A DNA stretch of 64,000 bases from Brevundimonas huaxiensis (GCF_014218725.1 NZ_JABBJE010000002.1:62001-126000); one strand, 5' to 3'; shown: positions 9,673 through 18,695, counted from the first letter of the stretch. Notes: generated by a model from the letters alone, not told the origin. Numbers and translations: made by a program.

Positions 9673-10845
9673 GTGACGATACAGTCGATACTTACCGCCG
9701 CGTCGGCGGCTCTGCTGCTCTCCGCAGCGCCCGCTCTGGCCGGTGGTCCCGGTCACGGGGGTTATGGCGGCGGCCATCCCGGCGGCGGCTGCGGCGGGGG
9801 ATGCGGCGGCGGCGGTCACTACGGCGGCGGCAACTACAACGCCAACCACAACGTCAATGTGAACGTGAACGGCGGCGCCTACGCCAATGCCAACGCCAAC
9901 GCCAACGCCAACGCCTATGCGAGCGCCTCCAGCTATTCGGCGAGCAGCGCCCGGTCCTATTCCAGTTCGTCCAGCTTCCAGCGCGGCTATGTCGGCGGCG
10001 GCACGACCTATGTCGGAAGCGGCGGCTATTCGGACGGCTATTACGGCGGCGGCTATGTCGGCGGCGTCAGCGCGACCTCGGTCCTGGTCGGCCGTCCTCC
10101 GGTCAGCGCGCCGGTCGGCTATCCGGTCTATGGGTTCGGCCGTGACTACATCGGCTGGCGTCCATATCCGGGTCGTCCGGTCGACTGCAACTGCCGCCCG
10201 CCCGTTCGCCCGCCGGTTCGCTACGAACACCGCTATGAGCAGCGTTACGAGCAAGGCTACGTCGATCAGCCGCCGGTCTATGTCCAGGCGCCGCCCGTCC
10301 AGATCGCGCCGCAGCGCATCTATGTCGCGCCTTCTCAGGTCAGCCTGGCGCCGCCCCAGATCGAGATGGGACCGCCTACCTATATCGAACAGCCGCCCAT
10401 CTATGTGCAGGCGCCGCCGGTGAACATCGGGCCGCAACGCGTTCAGGTGGCTCCGTCGCAGGTGAACCTGGCTACGGCCCAGGTCGATGTCGGCCCGCCC
10501 GTCTATGTCGATCAGGCCCCGGTCTATGTGCAATCGGCGCCCGTCAACATCGGCCCGCAACACATCCAGGTCGCCCCGGCCGAGGTCAATGTCGCGCCCG
10601 CCCAGGTCGAGGTCGGCGGCCCGGTCTATGTCGATCAGTCGCCGGTCTATGTGCAGTCCGCGCCGGTCAATGTGGCCCCGGCCCAGGTCTATGTCGCGCC
10701 GCCGGAGGTGAACACGGCCCCGCCGCCGCCGCCTCCTCCGCCGCCGCCGTCGGGCTACTACGGCGACCTGCCGCCGCCCGAGGCGCCCGCGCCCCACGCC
10801 CCGCCGCGTCACGGCTACGCCCAGGAGCCGGGCGAGCGCGGCTGA
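9673..10845 (+). CDS. Secreted Gly-rich protein with 41-residue tandem repeats
   Basis: No family recognised. The GTG at 9673, six bases after GAGGAG, gives a clean signal peptide (TIQSILTAASAALLLSAAPALA). The mature protein begins with a Gly/His/Asn-rich zone (GGGHYGGGNYN, then an NANANANANA run), a Ser/Tyr-rich zone, and a short globular-looking part with CNC. From residue 196 there are three full 41-residue repeats (196-236, 237-277, 278-318) and a partial fourth, unit consensus YVDQxPVYVQxxPVNIGPQ followed by xVAPxxVNVAPAQVEVGP. A polyproline stretch and a charged tail end it, about 390 residues in all. Extracellular or surface location is likely; a CtrA box lies upstream. Confidence 0.8.
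   Translation: MTIQSILTAASAALLLSAAPALAGGPGHGGYGGGHPGGGCGGGCGGGGHYGGGNYNANHNVNVNVNGGAYANANANANANAYASASSYSASSARSYSSSSSFQRGYVGGGTTYVGSGGYSDGYYGGGYVGGVSATSVLVGRPPVSAPVGYPVYGFGRDYIGWRPYPGRPVDCNCRPPVRPPVRYEHRYEQRYEQGYVDQPPVYVQAPPVQIAPQRIYVAPSQVSLAPPQIEMGPPTYIEQPPIYVQAPPVNIGPQRVQVAPSQVNLATAQVDVGPPVYVDQAPVYVQSAPVNIGPQHIQVAPAEVNVAPAQVEVGGPVYVDQSPVYVQSAPVNVAPAQVYVAPPEVNTAPPPPPPPPPPSGYYGDLPPPEAPAPHAPPRHGYAQEPGERG
10258..10728 (+). repeat. 123-bp in-frame tandem repeat, 3.8 copies
   Basis: Repeat units start at 10258, 10381, 10504 and 10627, exactly 123 bp apart, each opening with codons for Y-V/I-D/E-Q. Units 2 to 4 are more alike than unit 1. The array encodes residues 196 to about 352 of the secreted protein. 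Confidence 0.9.
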
Positions 10846-10878
10846 TCGCCACTCTCGAAAACAACCGAAGACGAACGG

Positions 10879-10907
10879 TCGCCCTGGTCTGTCTCAGATC
10901 AGGGCGA
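10879..10907. terminator. Hairpin between convergent genes, possible terminator
   Basis: TCGCCCTG at 10879-10886 pairs with CAGGGCGA at 10900-10907 across a 13-base loop that contains the pyrF stop codon. No clean T-run follows on either strand, so the terminator role is tentative. Confidence 0.35.
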
Positions 10908-11622
10908 TCTGCTGTGCGATTGCTTGCGCCGCCGCGCGCGGATCGGTCGCCGCCGTGATCGGCCGGCCGATCACCAGATGGGTCGCGCCGGCTTCAAGCG
11001 CCGCCTGTGGCGTCGCCGCTCGCGCCTGATCGTCCAGCGCGGCGCCGACGGGTCGCACGCCGGGTGTGACGATCAGGAAGTCGGGCCGCCCCGCCTCGAT
11101 CGCCAGAGCCCGGGCGCGCGCCGCCTCATGCGGGCTGGAGACGACGCCGTCGATCCCGGCCTCCAGCGCCTGCCGCACACGCCGTTCGACCAGACTGGCC
11201 GGCGACAGGCTGTGGTCGTCGGCGGCCAAATCCTCGGCCGTCAGGCTGGTTAGGACCGTGACCCCCAGCACCTTCATCTTCGAGCCCGCCGCGCCGCGCG
11301 CCGCCGCCGCCATGACCTGGGGCCGCGCATGGACCGTCAACAGGTCGCAATCCGCGCCCGCCAGATTGGCCGTCGCCTTCTCCACCGTCGCGCCGATGTC
11401 GTGCAGCTTCCAGTCCAGGAAGATCTTTCGCCCCTGCGCCTTCAGCTCACGCGCCAGCGCCATGCCGTCGACCGCGAACAGTTGCAGTCCGACCTTGTAG
11501 AAGCCGATCGCATCGCCGATCCGCTCGGCCAGGGCGGCCGCCTCGGCCGTCGTCGGCACGTCAAGGGCGCAGATGATCCGCTCGTCGGGCGCACGATCGG
11601 AGGCGGTTTGGGGATCGGTCAT
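10894..11622 (-). CDS. pyrF: Orotidine 5'-phosphate decarboxylase
   Basis: Last step of UMP synthesis: decarboxylates OMP in the cytoplasm. The family signature FLDWKLHDIGATV gives the catalytic Asp70-Lys72-Asp75 set, and the C-terminal phosphate-gripping IVTPGVRP and LVIGRPIT loops are intact. 242 residues, with about 14 extra N-terminal residues relative to short family members. It is monocistronic and convergent with the secreted repeat protein gene. Confidence 0.95.
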   Translation of the reverse strand: MTDPQTASDRAPDERIICALDVPTTAEAAALAERIGDAIGFYKVGLQLFAVDGMALARELKAQGRKIFLDWKLHDIGATVEKATANLAGADCDLLTVHARPQVMAAAARGAAGSKMKVLGVTVLTSLTAEDLAADDHSLSPASLVERRVRQALEAGIDGVVSSPHEAARARALAIEAGRPDFLIVTPGVRPVGAALDDQARAATPQAALEAGATHLVIGRPITAATDPRAAAQAIAQQIALI

Positions 11623-11705
11623 CGACGGACTCGCGCTGAGCGGCTATGCCGGACACGAGGGCGCGTCGGCAGGGCGGCGTGATGGATTGAGGGCGAGGGC
11701 AGGCG

Positions 11706-12401
11706 ATGAACGCAGTCGATTTGGGTGTCAACCTGTTCGTGACCCTGTTCGCCCTGCTGGACCCGATCGGCAATCTGCCGATCTTCGCCGCCGCGACGGC
11801 CGGGGCGACCCTGCGCCAGCGGATTTCGGTCTCGGCCCTGATCTGCGCCTTCGCCGCCGTTTTCCTGGCCTTCTTCCTGTTCACGGGCCTGGGCCTGTTG
11901 CAGTTCTTCGGCATTTCGCTGGCGGCGTTCCGCATTGCGGGCGGCATACTGCTGCTGTTCCTGGGGCTGGACATGGCGCGCGGCGACTTCCTGGCCATGT
12001 TCGCTGACAAGGATGCGCTGGCGGACTCCAAAGACGTGCGCGGCTATGCCCGCAGGCGGTTCCAGCGCCTGGTCGTGCCCTTCGCCATTCCGCTGATGAT
12101 CGGCCCCGGTGCCATTTCGGCGGTCATCATCCAGGCGGGCGAGGCCGCCAAGCTGGGCTATGCCGGGACCATGGGGTCGCTGGTGGCGATCGCGGCGGCC
12201 TGCGCAGTCTCCTTCGTCTGTTTCGCCCTGACCGGGTCGCTCAGCCGCCTGTTGGGCGAGGTCGGCATGGCGATCATCGTCAAGGTGCTGGGCCTGATCC
12301 TGTGCGCTCTGGCGATCCAGTTCATCCTGCTGGGCCTGGGCGAGGCCATCCCCGGCATGATCTCCGGCGCGGTGACGACGCCCTATCCGGCGACGAAATA
12401 A
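11706..12401 (+). CDS. MarC family membrane protein
   Basis: Six-TM inner-membrane protein of the MarC/UPF0056 family (231 residues). Typical features are the N-terminal FVTLFALLDPIGNLPIF, the central RRFQRLVVPFAIPLMIGPGAIS and the final hydrophobic pair. The biochemical function of the family is unresolved; the multiple-antibiotic-resistance name is historical. It is divergent from pyrF and convergent with the small zincin, whose stop is four bases away. Confidence 0.88.
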   Translation: MNAVDLGVNLFVTLFALLDPIGNLPIFAAATAGATLRQRISVSALICAFAAVFLAFFLFTGLGLLQFFGISLAAFRIAGGILLLFLGLDMARGDFLAMFADKDALADSKDVRGYARRRFQRLVVPFAIPLMIGPGAISAVIIQAGEAAKLGYAGTMGSLVAIAAACAVSFVCFALTGSLSRLLGEVGMAIIVKVLGLILCALAIQFILLGLGEAIPGMISGAVTTPYPATK

Positions 12402-12405
12402 GGGG

Positions 12406-12804
12406 TCAGTCCGCGTCGTCCTCGATGGCGTGGATGTCGTCGTCGGTCAGGCCCAGGTGGTGGCCGATCTCGTGGATCAGGACGTGGGCGATCAGTTCGC
12501 CGATCCCAACGTCGCCGCGCTCGCACCATTCGTCCAGGATGGGGCGGCGATAGAGGAAGACCCGCGACGGCTCGGCCGCCGGGCCCAGGCTGTCGCGCCG
12601 GCCGATGTCCACGCCGTGATACAGGCCCGTCAGCTCGAACGGATCCTCGATCTCCATCTCGGCAAGCGTCGACTCGTCGGCGAAGTCGTCGATGCGGATG
12701 ACCACCTCGCCCGCCGCATCTTTGAACGGTCCGGGCAGGGCGTCGAACGCCTCTTGCGCCAGGCGGGCGAAGTCGTCGAGGGAGGGAGCGATCGGGTCGG
12801 TCAT
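12406..12804 (-). CDS. Small zincin-like metallopeptidase (PF06262 type)
   Basis: A 132-residue protein of the minimal-MMP-like family. The HEIGHHLGLTDDDIHAIED motif near the C-terminus is the extended HExxHxxGxxD/H zinc site; the preceding VFLYRRPILDEW strand is also typical. Substrate unknown. The ATG at 12804 is chosen; frames further upstream add 49 residues unlike the family. It is divergent from divL, so the 130-bp spacer is shared. Confidence 0.82.
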   Translation of the reverse strand: MTDPIAPSLDDFARLAQEAFDALPGPFKDAAGEVVIRIDDFADESTLAEMEIEDPFELTGLYHGVDIGRRDSLGPAAEPSRVFLYRRPILDEWCERGDVGIGELIAHVLIHEIGHHLGLTDDDIHAIEDDAD

Positions 12805-12900
12805 GTCCGCGATATCGCCGTCTCGACGCTCTGTCGCAACGGGGCGCGATGACGCGATCACGAGACTGCCGCTTTTTCGCGCGCTTGGAGTATGGTTAGC

Positions 12901-12917
12901 GAATCGGGGCTGAGACT
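12901..12917. promoter_or_regulatory. divL: Pair of GANTC (CcrM) sites upstream of divL
   Basis: GAATC at 12901-12905 and GACTC at 12913-12917 lie 18 to 34 bases before the divL ATG. GANTC is the CcrM methylation target used with GcrA to time transcription in Caulobacterales; that they act on divL is inference. Confidence 0.4.
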
Positions 12918-12934
12918 CTTCTCCAGGGACACGA

Positions 12935-15256
12935 ATGGCCGAGGCCGACATCGCCTATGTCGCCACAGCGGGCGCAGCCGGACTGGCCATGGCCGTCAGC
13001 GCCTGGGCCTTGCTGCTGCGTGGGCGGTTGCATGAGACCGCCGTCGCCGCCGAGCGCGAGCGGGTTGAGGCCCTGGCCGACCTCAGCCGCCATGACGCCA
13101 TGCTGCGCGCCTTCGACGACGTCAGCCTGGCCCTGACGCCGGACGGGCAGGCCGCCGGTCTGCCGATCGGTTCGGCCGAACTGATCGCGCGGCTGGCGGG
13201 TGAGGACGCCGAGGCCGGGGCCGCGGTCCTGAACAAACTCCGGATCACCCACGGCGCCCTGATCGACGCTCTAGTTCACGAAGGTCAGGCGTTCGAAGGT
13301 CTGGTCGCGCTGGACGATGTAGAGCCCTGGCGGATCGAGGGACGGGTCGCGGGCGGTTCGGCCTGGCTGCGGCTGTCGCCCGCCTCGCGCTTTACCCTGA
13401 CCGGGGCGGATGCGACGGAAAGCGGCCTGGCCCTGCTGGGCGACGCCTCGCCCACCCCGACCTGGGTCGTGGACGGGACCGGCAAACTGGCCTGGGCCAA
13501 CCGCGCCTGGCTGAACGAGACCAATGCCGAGAGCATCGACGACGCCGTCGAAAAGGGCGTGTCCTTCGACCGCGGCGCCGACGCCCTGGTCGCCGAGGCC
13601 GCACGGCTGGGCGTGCGACAGGAGGGCTTCCGCTGGACGACCGGCGGGGGCGCGCGGCGCGCCTGGCGCATCATCGCCGAGCCGGCGGGCGGCGGCGCCG
13701 TCACCGCCTTCGCCATCGAGGTGACCGAGGCGGAAGAGACGCGCGACACCCTGCGCCGCCACGTCGACGCCCATGACGAGACGCTGAACCACCTGGCCGA
13801 CGCCGTCGCCATCTTCGGCCCGCAAAAGCGGCTGGCCTTCCACAACACCGCCTTCCAGGCCCTGTTCGACATCGACGCGGCCTGGCTGGACGAACGTCCG
13901 ACCCATGCCGAGCTGCTGGACCGTCTGCGCCAGCGTCGCAGCCTGCCCGAGGTCGTCGACTATGCCGGCTGGAAGGCGCGTGAGCTGGAGTTCTATGGCG
14001 CGTCGGAGGCCTCGCCGGACGACAGCTGGTCCCTGCCCGACGGGCGCACCCTGCGCGTTGTGCGCCAGCCGCACCCGCTGGGCGGCATTCTGCTGATCTT
14101 CTCGGACATCACCGACGAGCTGAAGCTGCGCAGCCGCTTCAACGCCCAGATCCAGGTCCAGCGCGCGACGCTGGACAAGCTGAACGACGCGGTTGCGGTG
14201 TTCGGCTCCGACGGCCGACTGCGGCTGCACAATGAGGCGTTCGAGACCTTCTGGAACCTGTCGACGGACAAGATCGCCACGGCCTCGGACTTCGACGCCC
14301 TGGCCGAACTGTGCAAGGCCGTGCTGCCCGATCCCGCCCTGTGGCTGGGGCTGAAGGCGCGTGTCGCCGATCCCGATCCCGAAAGCCGTGTCGCCATCTC
14401 CGGTGAGGGCCGGACCGTGGACGGTCGCGTCGCCGCCTGGCAGACTCGTCCTTTGCCGGACGGCGCGACCCTGGTCGCCTTCTCGGACGTAACGGCCCGA
14501 CGCGGGCTGGAGCAGGCGCTGGTGCAGCGCGAACAGGCCCTGGCCGAAAGCCAGGCGCTGAAGCGCGAGTTCGTGGGCAGCGTCTCCTATGAACTGCGCA
14601 CGCCGCTGACGACCATCGTCGGCTATTCCGAACTGCTGGAGACGATGGGCGACCTGCCCGAGCGCAGCCGCCAGCACGCGGGCGCCATCCGCATCGCCGC
14701 CAGCCAGCTGGCCCGCTCCATCGACGATGTGCTGGACATGGCCCAGATCGACGCCGGCGAGATGGAGTTGTCGCTGGGCGACCTTAGGGTCTGCGACCTG
14801 TTGAGCCAGGCGGCCGAAAAGGTCCGCGCGCGGGTCGAGGGACGCGGCGCCACCCTGACCGTGTCCTGTCCCGCCGATCTCAAGCCCATCCGTGCCGACG
14901 AACACCGCATCGGCCAGGCGCTGGATCATCTGCTGGAGAATGCGGCGCGCGCCGTGTCCGAAGGCGGGGCGGTGGAGCTGAAGGCCGAGACCGGCCCGTC
15001 CGAAATCCGCCTGACGGTGTCCGACACCGGGCGCGGGATTCCCTATCACCTACAGGCCCATGTCTTTGACCGCTTTGTGCGGCGCGAGCGCGGCGGTCCC
15101 GGCGTGGGTCTGGCCCTGGTCAAAGCCCTGGTCGAACTGCACGGCGGCTGGGCCGAGGTCGAAAGCGAGCCGGGCAAGGGCGCCGCCTTCATCCTGCATC
15201 TGCCGCTAGGCGCCGCGACCACCGCCGCCGCGCCCGAGCTTCAGCTGGAACTCTAG
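12935..15256 (+). CDS. divL: DivL, cell-cycle sensor kinase homolog with Tyr in place of phospho-His
   Basis: Homolog of the Caulobacter cell-cycle protein that promotes CtrA phosphorylation through CckA and receives DivK-P. It has one N-terminal TM helix (about residues 8-28), PAS-like domains around 165-270, 280-395 and 405-520, then a HisKA-type helix. The H-box reads VSYELRTPLTT with Tyr552 where other kinases have His, the DivL hallmark (Tyr550 in C. crescentus). The HATPase domain has N (LLENAARA), G1 (DTGRGIP) and G2 (GGPGVGLALVKA) boxes. 773 residues, close to the C. crescentus length of 769. Its stop overlaps that of the convergent M28 gene. Confidence 0.93.
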   Translation: MAEADIAYVATAGAAGLAMAVSAWALLLRGRLHETAVAAERERVEALADLSRHDAMLRAFDDVSLALTPDGQAAGLPIGSAELIARLAGEDAEAGAAVLNKLRITHGALIDALVHEGQAFEGLVALDDVEPWRIEGRVAGGSAWLRLSPASRFTLTGADATESGLALLGDASPTPTWVVDGTGKLAWANRAWLNETNAESIDDAVEKGVSFDRGADALVAEAARLGVRQEGFRWTTGGGARRAWRIIAEPAGGGAVTAFAIEVTEAEETRDTLRRHVDAHDETLNHLADAVAIFGPQKRLAFHNTAFQALFDIDAAWLDERPTHAELLDRLRQRRSLPEVVDYAGWKARELEFYGASEASPDDSWSLPDGRTLRVVRQPHPLGGILLIFSDITDELKLRSRFNAQIQVQRATLDKLNDAVAVFGSDGRLRLHNEAFETFWNLSTDKIATASDFDALAELCKAVLPDPALWLGLKARVADPDPESRVAISGEGRTVDGRVAAWQTRPLPDGATLVAFSDVTARRGLEQALVQREQALAESQALKREFVGSVSYELRTPLTTIVGYSELLETMGDLPERSRQHAGAIRIAASQLARSIDDVLDMAQIDAGEMELSLGDLRVCDLLSQAAEKVRARVEGRGATLTVSCPADLKPIRADEHRIGQALDHLLENAARAVSEGGAVELKAETGPSEIRLTVSDTGRGIPYHLQAHVFDRFVRRERGGPGVGLALVKALVELHGGWAEVESEPGKGAAFILHLPLGAATTAAAPELQLEL

Positions 15257-16899
15257 CGCCGCGACGCCTTCGAGGCGTCCCGCGCCGGGCCGAACTCGGC
15301 GCCCGCGTTCCACTCCGGCCATTGGTCGTCGTCCGCCAGCTCGCGACCGACAGCGTAGATCAGGGCCACATCGGCGGCGGCGGCGTCCATCGTCCAGGTC
15401 GAATCCCATTCGTCCGTGGGCTGATGATAGCGGTTCTGGACGTAGTCGCGGCTGACCGCGCTGGCGCCGGTGAAGCCCGCCGCCGGGAACAGAGCCGGCA
15501 CGCCCTTCAACGCCAGGGGGAAGTGGTCCGAGCGATAGAAGGCCCCGGCCTGGGGCGCCGGATCGGCGATCAGGGTGCGGCCCGTCTCGGTCGCGTGGCG
15601 CGCCAGAATGTCGTCCAGCTGATTCTTGCCCTTGCCGATGACGACGACGTTTGGGTCGATCTCGGCTCCTGGCAAAAGGCTGTCGACGTTGATGTTGGCG
15701 ACCGTGGTCTCCAGCGGCCAGACCGGATTGGCGGCGTAATAGGTCGAGCCCAGGAGGCCCGCCTCCTCGCCCGACCAGGCGGCGAAGACGACCGATCGTT
15801 TGGGGCGCGGACCTTCGGCGAAGGCGTGGGCCAGTTCCAGCAAGGCGGCGACGCCGGTCGCATTGTCCACCGCCGCATTATAGATCTTGTCGCCCTGGGC
15901 GTTCGGCGTGCCGACGCCATAGCCGTCCCAGTGGGCGCCGTACATGACGGTCTCGTCCGGGCGTTCCGAACCGGGAATGCGGGCGATGACGTTCTTGGTC
16001 TCCACCTTGTCGGCGATCTGACCGAAATCGACGCTCATCGTCAGGCCGGGCAGGACGATGGGCTTGAAATCGGCGCTGCGCGCGCTGTCCTTCAGGGCGG
16101 CGAAATCCAGGCCGGCGGTGGTGAACAGCTCTTCCACCTTGGCGCGCTGGATCCAGCCCTGGAACGCCGCGCGTTCGGCGTCGGGGTTGGGACGCACGAT
16201 GTCGAACTTGGGCGCGGCCGATGAGTTCTGCAGCGTGGACCAAGGATAGCCCGCGCCGGCCGTTTCATGCACCACCAGCACGCCCGCCGCGCCGCGACGA
16301 CCCGCCTCCTGGAACTTGTAGGTCCAGCGGCCATAGAAGGTCATGGCGTTTCCGTCGAACTTGCCCGCGACCGGATCGCCGTCGGGCGCCTGGAAGTCGG
16401 GATCGTTGACCAGGACGACGATGACCTTGCCGCGCACGTCCACGTCCTTGAAATCGTCCCACTGGCGCTCGGGCGCCGTCGCGCCGTAGCCGACGAAGAC
16501 CACGGGCGCGTCGGTCACTGTGATGTGGTCGGTGGGCCGGTCGCTGGACACCAGAATGTCGGGACCGCGCTCCAGGCTGATGGTCTTGCCGCCGACGGTC
16601 GCGGCGACGGTGGCCGGACCGTCCTGGCGGGTGCGCGACAGATGGGCGACCTGAACAAAGGCGCCGTCCGGCCCGCCGCCCTCGGCCCCCGCCGCCTTGA
16701 ACTGTTCGACCAACCAGGCGACGGTCTTTTCCTCACCGGCCGAGGCGGGCGCGCGGCCTTCGAAATCGTCCGACGCCAGAACCCGAACCGACTCATTCAT
16801 CCGCGCGGCGTCGATGTTCGGCGTCGTCTCCTGCGCCAGGGCCGGCGAGCAGGCCATCATCAGGGCCAGGATGGAAACAGCGGGGAGGGCGTGGCGCAT
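15253..16899 (-). CDS. Secreted M28 family metallopeptidase with PA domain
   Basis: Exported zinc exopeptidase. From the ATG at 16899 there is a signal peptide (HALPAVSILALMMACSPALAQ) whose ACS segment leaves a lipoprotein cleavage possible but not clear. A protease-associated domain spans about residues 130-250, then the catalytic M28 domain: His323 in YGAHWDGYG, Asp in AAVDNATG, Glu-Glu in WSGEEAG, Asp in NINVDS and His in RYHQPTDEW. About 548 residues. The stop lies within the divL stop on the other strand. Similar in plan to the enzyme at 6540-8144 but not a recent duplicate. Confidence 0.88.
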   Translation of the reverse strand: MRHALPAVSILALMMACSPALAQETTPNIDAARMNESVRVLASDDFEGRAPASAGEEKTVAWLVEQFKAAGAEGGGPDGAFVQVAHLSRTRQDGPATVAATVGGKTISLERGPDILVSSDRPTDHITVTDAPVVFVGYGATAPERQWDDFKDVDVRGKVIVVLVNDPDFQAPDGDPVAGKFDGNAMTFYGRWTYKFQEAGRRGAAGVLVVHETAGAGYPWSTLQNSSAAPKFDIVRPNPDAERAAFQGWIQRAKVEELFTTAGLDFAALKDSARSADFKPIVLPGLTMSVDFGQIADKVETKNVIARIPGSERPDETVMYGAHWDGYGVGTPNAQGDKIYNAAVDNATGVAALLELAHAFAEGPRPKRSVVFAAWSGEEAGLLGSTYYAANPVWPLETTVANINVDSLLPGAEIDPNVVVIGKGKNQLDDILARHATETGRTLIADPAPQAGAFYRSDHFPLALKGVPALFPAAGFTGASAVSRDYVQNRYHQPTDEWDSTWTMDAAAADVALIYAVGRELADDDQWPEWNAGAEFGPARDASKASRR

Positions 16900-16936
16900 C
16901 GGATACTCCTGATCGAACCGCGCGACCCTGCCTTTC

Positions 16937-18148
16937 TCAGTCCCGGCTGTCGAGCCAGTCGATGACGCCCTCGGCCGCGACGACGGCGGAGGCGAAGCTG
17001 GCCTGAAGCAGATAGCCGCCGGTCGGCGCCTCCCAATCCAGCATCTCACCGGCGACGAAAACGCCCGGACGCGCGACCAGCATCAGCCGTTCGTCCACGC
17101 CGTCCAGTTTGACGCCGCCCGCCGAGGAGATCGCCCGCTCAAGTCCCTGAACGCCGGTCAGGGTCAGCGGCATGGCCTTGATCCGTTCGGCCAAGGCCCG
17201 AGGCGAGGCGGGCAGGGGGCCGGCCTCATACAGCAGGGCGACGGCGGCCGACTCCAACCCGGCCACCTTGCGCAGATGGTTGGACAGGCTGGCCTTGCCG
17301 CGCGGCTTCGACAGACGGTCGGTCAGTTTTCCCATCGCCACATCCGGCTTCAGATCGATCTGGATCTCGGCGCGCCCCGCCGTCTCGACCGCCGCCCTCA
17401 GCGCGGCGGACAGCGCATAGATGACGCCGCCCTCGATGCCGTAGCGGGCGATCATCGCCTCGCCCCGCGCCGTCCGCTCGCCATGGGTGACAGCGACGCC
17501 TTTCAGCGGCTGGCCCGCGAACCGATCACGGAACAGCGCCGACCAGGCCACGTCGAAGCCGACATTGGCCGGTCGGAACGGCGACACGGCGGCGCCCTGC
17601 GCTTGCAGCCACGGCGCCCAGGCCCCGTCTGAACCCAGACGCGGCCAGCTGGCGCCGCCCAGCGCCAGGACCACGGCGTCGGGTCGTTCGAGCCGCTCGC
17701 CGTCCGGCGTCTCGAATGTCAGCGCGCCGTCGCGCCAACCGGTCCAGCGCGAGCGCGTGCGGATCTCGACGCCCTGCGCCTCCAGCCGCGCCAACCAGGC
17801 CCGCACCAGGGGCGAGGCCTTCATGGCCTTCGGAAACACACGCCCGCTGGAGCCGACGAAGGTCTCCTGCCCCAGGCCTTCGACCCAGGCGGTCAGGTCG
17901 GAAGGCGTGAACCGGTCGATCCAGGCGGCGGCCGTCGGCTGGGCGGGACCATAGCGGGTCATGAACCGGTCCAGCGGTTCCGAATGGGTCAGGTTCAACC
18001 CGCCGCGCCCGGCCATCAGCAGCTTGCGGGCCACGGACGGCATCCGGTCGTGCACCACGACCGTCGCCCCCGCCTGCGCCAGCCGCTCGGCCGCCATCAG
18101 CCCCGCAGGACCGGCGCCGATCACATGAACCTGACGGGGCGATTTCAT
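16937..18148 (-). CDS. HI0933/BaiN-like FAD-dependent flavoprotein
   Basis: NAD(P)/FAD-dependent oxidoreductase of the HI0933-like group. A Rossmann FAD motif opens it (VIGAGPAGLMAAERLAQAG), followed by RKLLMAGRGGLNLTHSE, the signature of this group. The middle VVLALGGASWPRLGSDG and the C-terminal GEMLDWEAPTGGYLLQ segment complete the FAD site. About 403 residues from the second of two adjacent ATGs; extra upstream frame would precede the FAD fold by about 50 residues. Substrate unknown. Divergent from the GreA-like gene. Confidence 0.85.
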   Translation of the reverse strand: MKSPRQVHVIGAGPAGLMAAERLAQAGATVVVHDRMPSVARKLLMAGRGGLNLTHSEPLDRFMTRYGPAQPTAAAWIDRFTPSDLTAWVEGLGQETFVGSSGRVFPKAMKASPLVRAWLARLEAQGVEIRTRSRWTGWRDGALTFETPDGERLERPDAVVLALGGASWPRLGSDGAWAPWLQAQGAAVSPFRPANVGFDVAWSALFRDRFAGQPLKGVAVTHGERTARGEAMIARYGIEGGVIYALSAALRAAVETAGRAEIQIDLKPDVAMGKLTDRLSKPRGKASLSNHLRKVAGLESAAVALLYEAGPLPASPRALAERIKAMPLTLTGVQGLERAISSAGGVKLDGVDERLMLVARPGVFVAGEMLDWEAPTGGYLLQASFASAVVAAEGVIDWLDSRD

Positions 18149-18215
18149 CATCGGCCCGCTTTGCCCGGTTGCTGTCGCGCTGGCTATAGGCGCCGTCATC
18201 GCTATGTTCCCGACC

Positions 18216-18695
18216 ATGAGCGTTGCCTTCACCCGCGAAGAAGATCTGGAAGCCACTGCCGCCGACTTGGCGGACCGCCCGATCTCGCCCCATCCCAATC
18301 TGGTCACGCCCGAGGGTCTGGCCGCGATCGAGGCCGAACTGGCCTCGGCCCGCGCCGCCTACACCGCCGCTCAGGTGCAAGGCTCGATCGAGAGCGACCG
18401 CACCGCCATGGCGCGCGCGACGCGGGACCTGCGCTACTGGTCCGCCCGGCGCGCCTCGGCCCAATTGGTCGAGCCTGCTGAAGCCGATGGGGCCGTGCGG
18501 TTCGGGGGCTCGGTCTCCATCGAGCGCGAGGACGGACGCGCCCAGACCTGGCGCATCGTCGGCGAGGACGAGGCCGATCCGGCCGCAGGCTCGGTCAGCC
18601 ATGTCTCGCCCCTCGCCCGCGCCGTCATGGGCAAACGGGTCGGCGACGAGGTGACGGTGGCCGGTCAGTCGGCCGAGATCGTAGCGGTCGGCTAG
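18216..18695 (+). CDS. GreA/GreB-family transcription elongation factor-like protein
   Basis: A 159-residue protein with the Gre-type layout: an N-terminal helical part (HPNLVTPEGLAAIEAEL, then an Arg-rich helix) and a C-terminal FKBP-like domain (WRIVGEDEADPAAGSVSHVSPLARAVMGKRVGDEV). The acidic tip residues that GreA uses to stimulate RNA cleavage are not obvious between the two helices, so it may act differently from GreA. The ATG at 18216 is used; another lies 12 bases upstream. It converges on the HTH regulator gene with two bases between the stops. Confidence 0.75.
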   Translation: MSVAFTREEDLEATAADLADRPISPHPNLVTPEGLAAIEAELASARAAYTAAQVQGSIESDRTAMARATRDLRYWSARRASAQLVEPAEADGAVRFGGSVSIEREDGRAQTWRIVGEDEADPAAGSVSHVSPLARAVMGKRVGDEVTVAGQSAEIVAVG

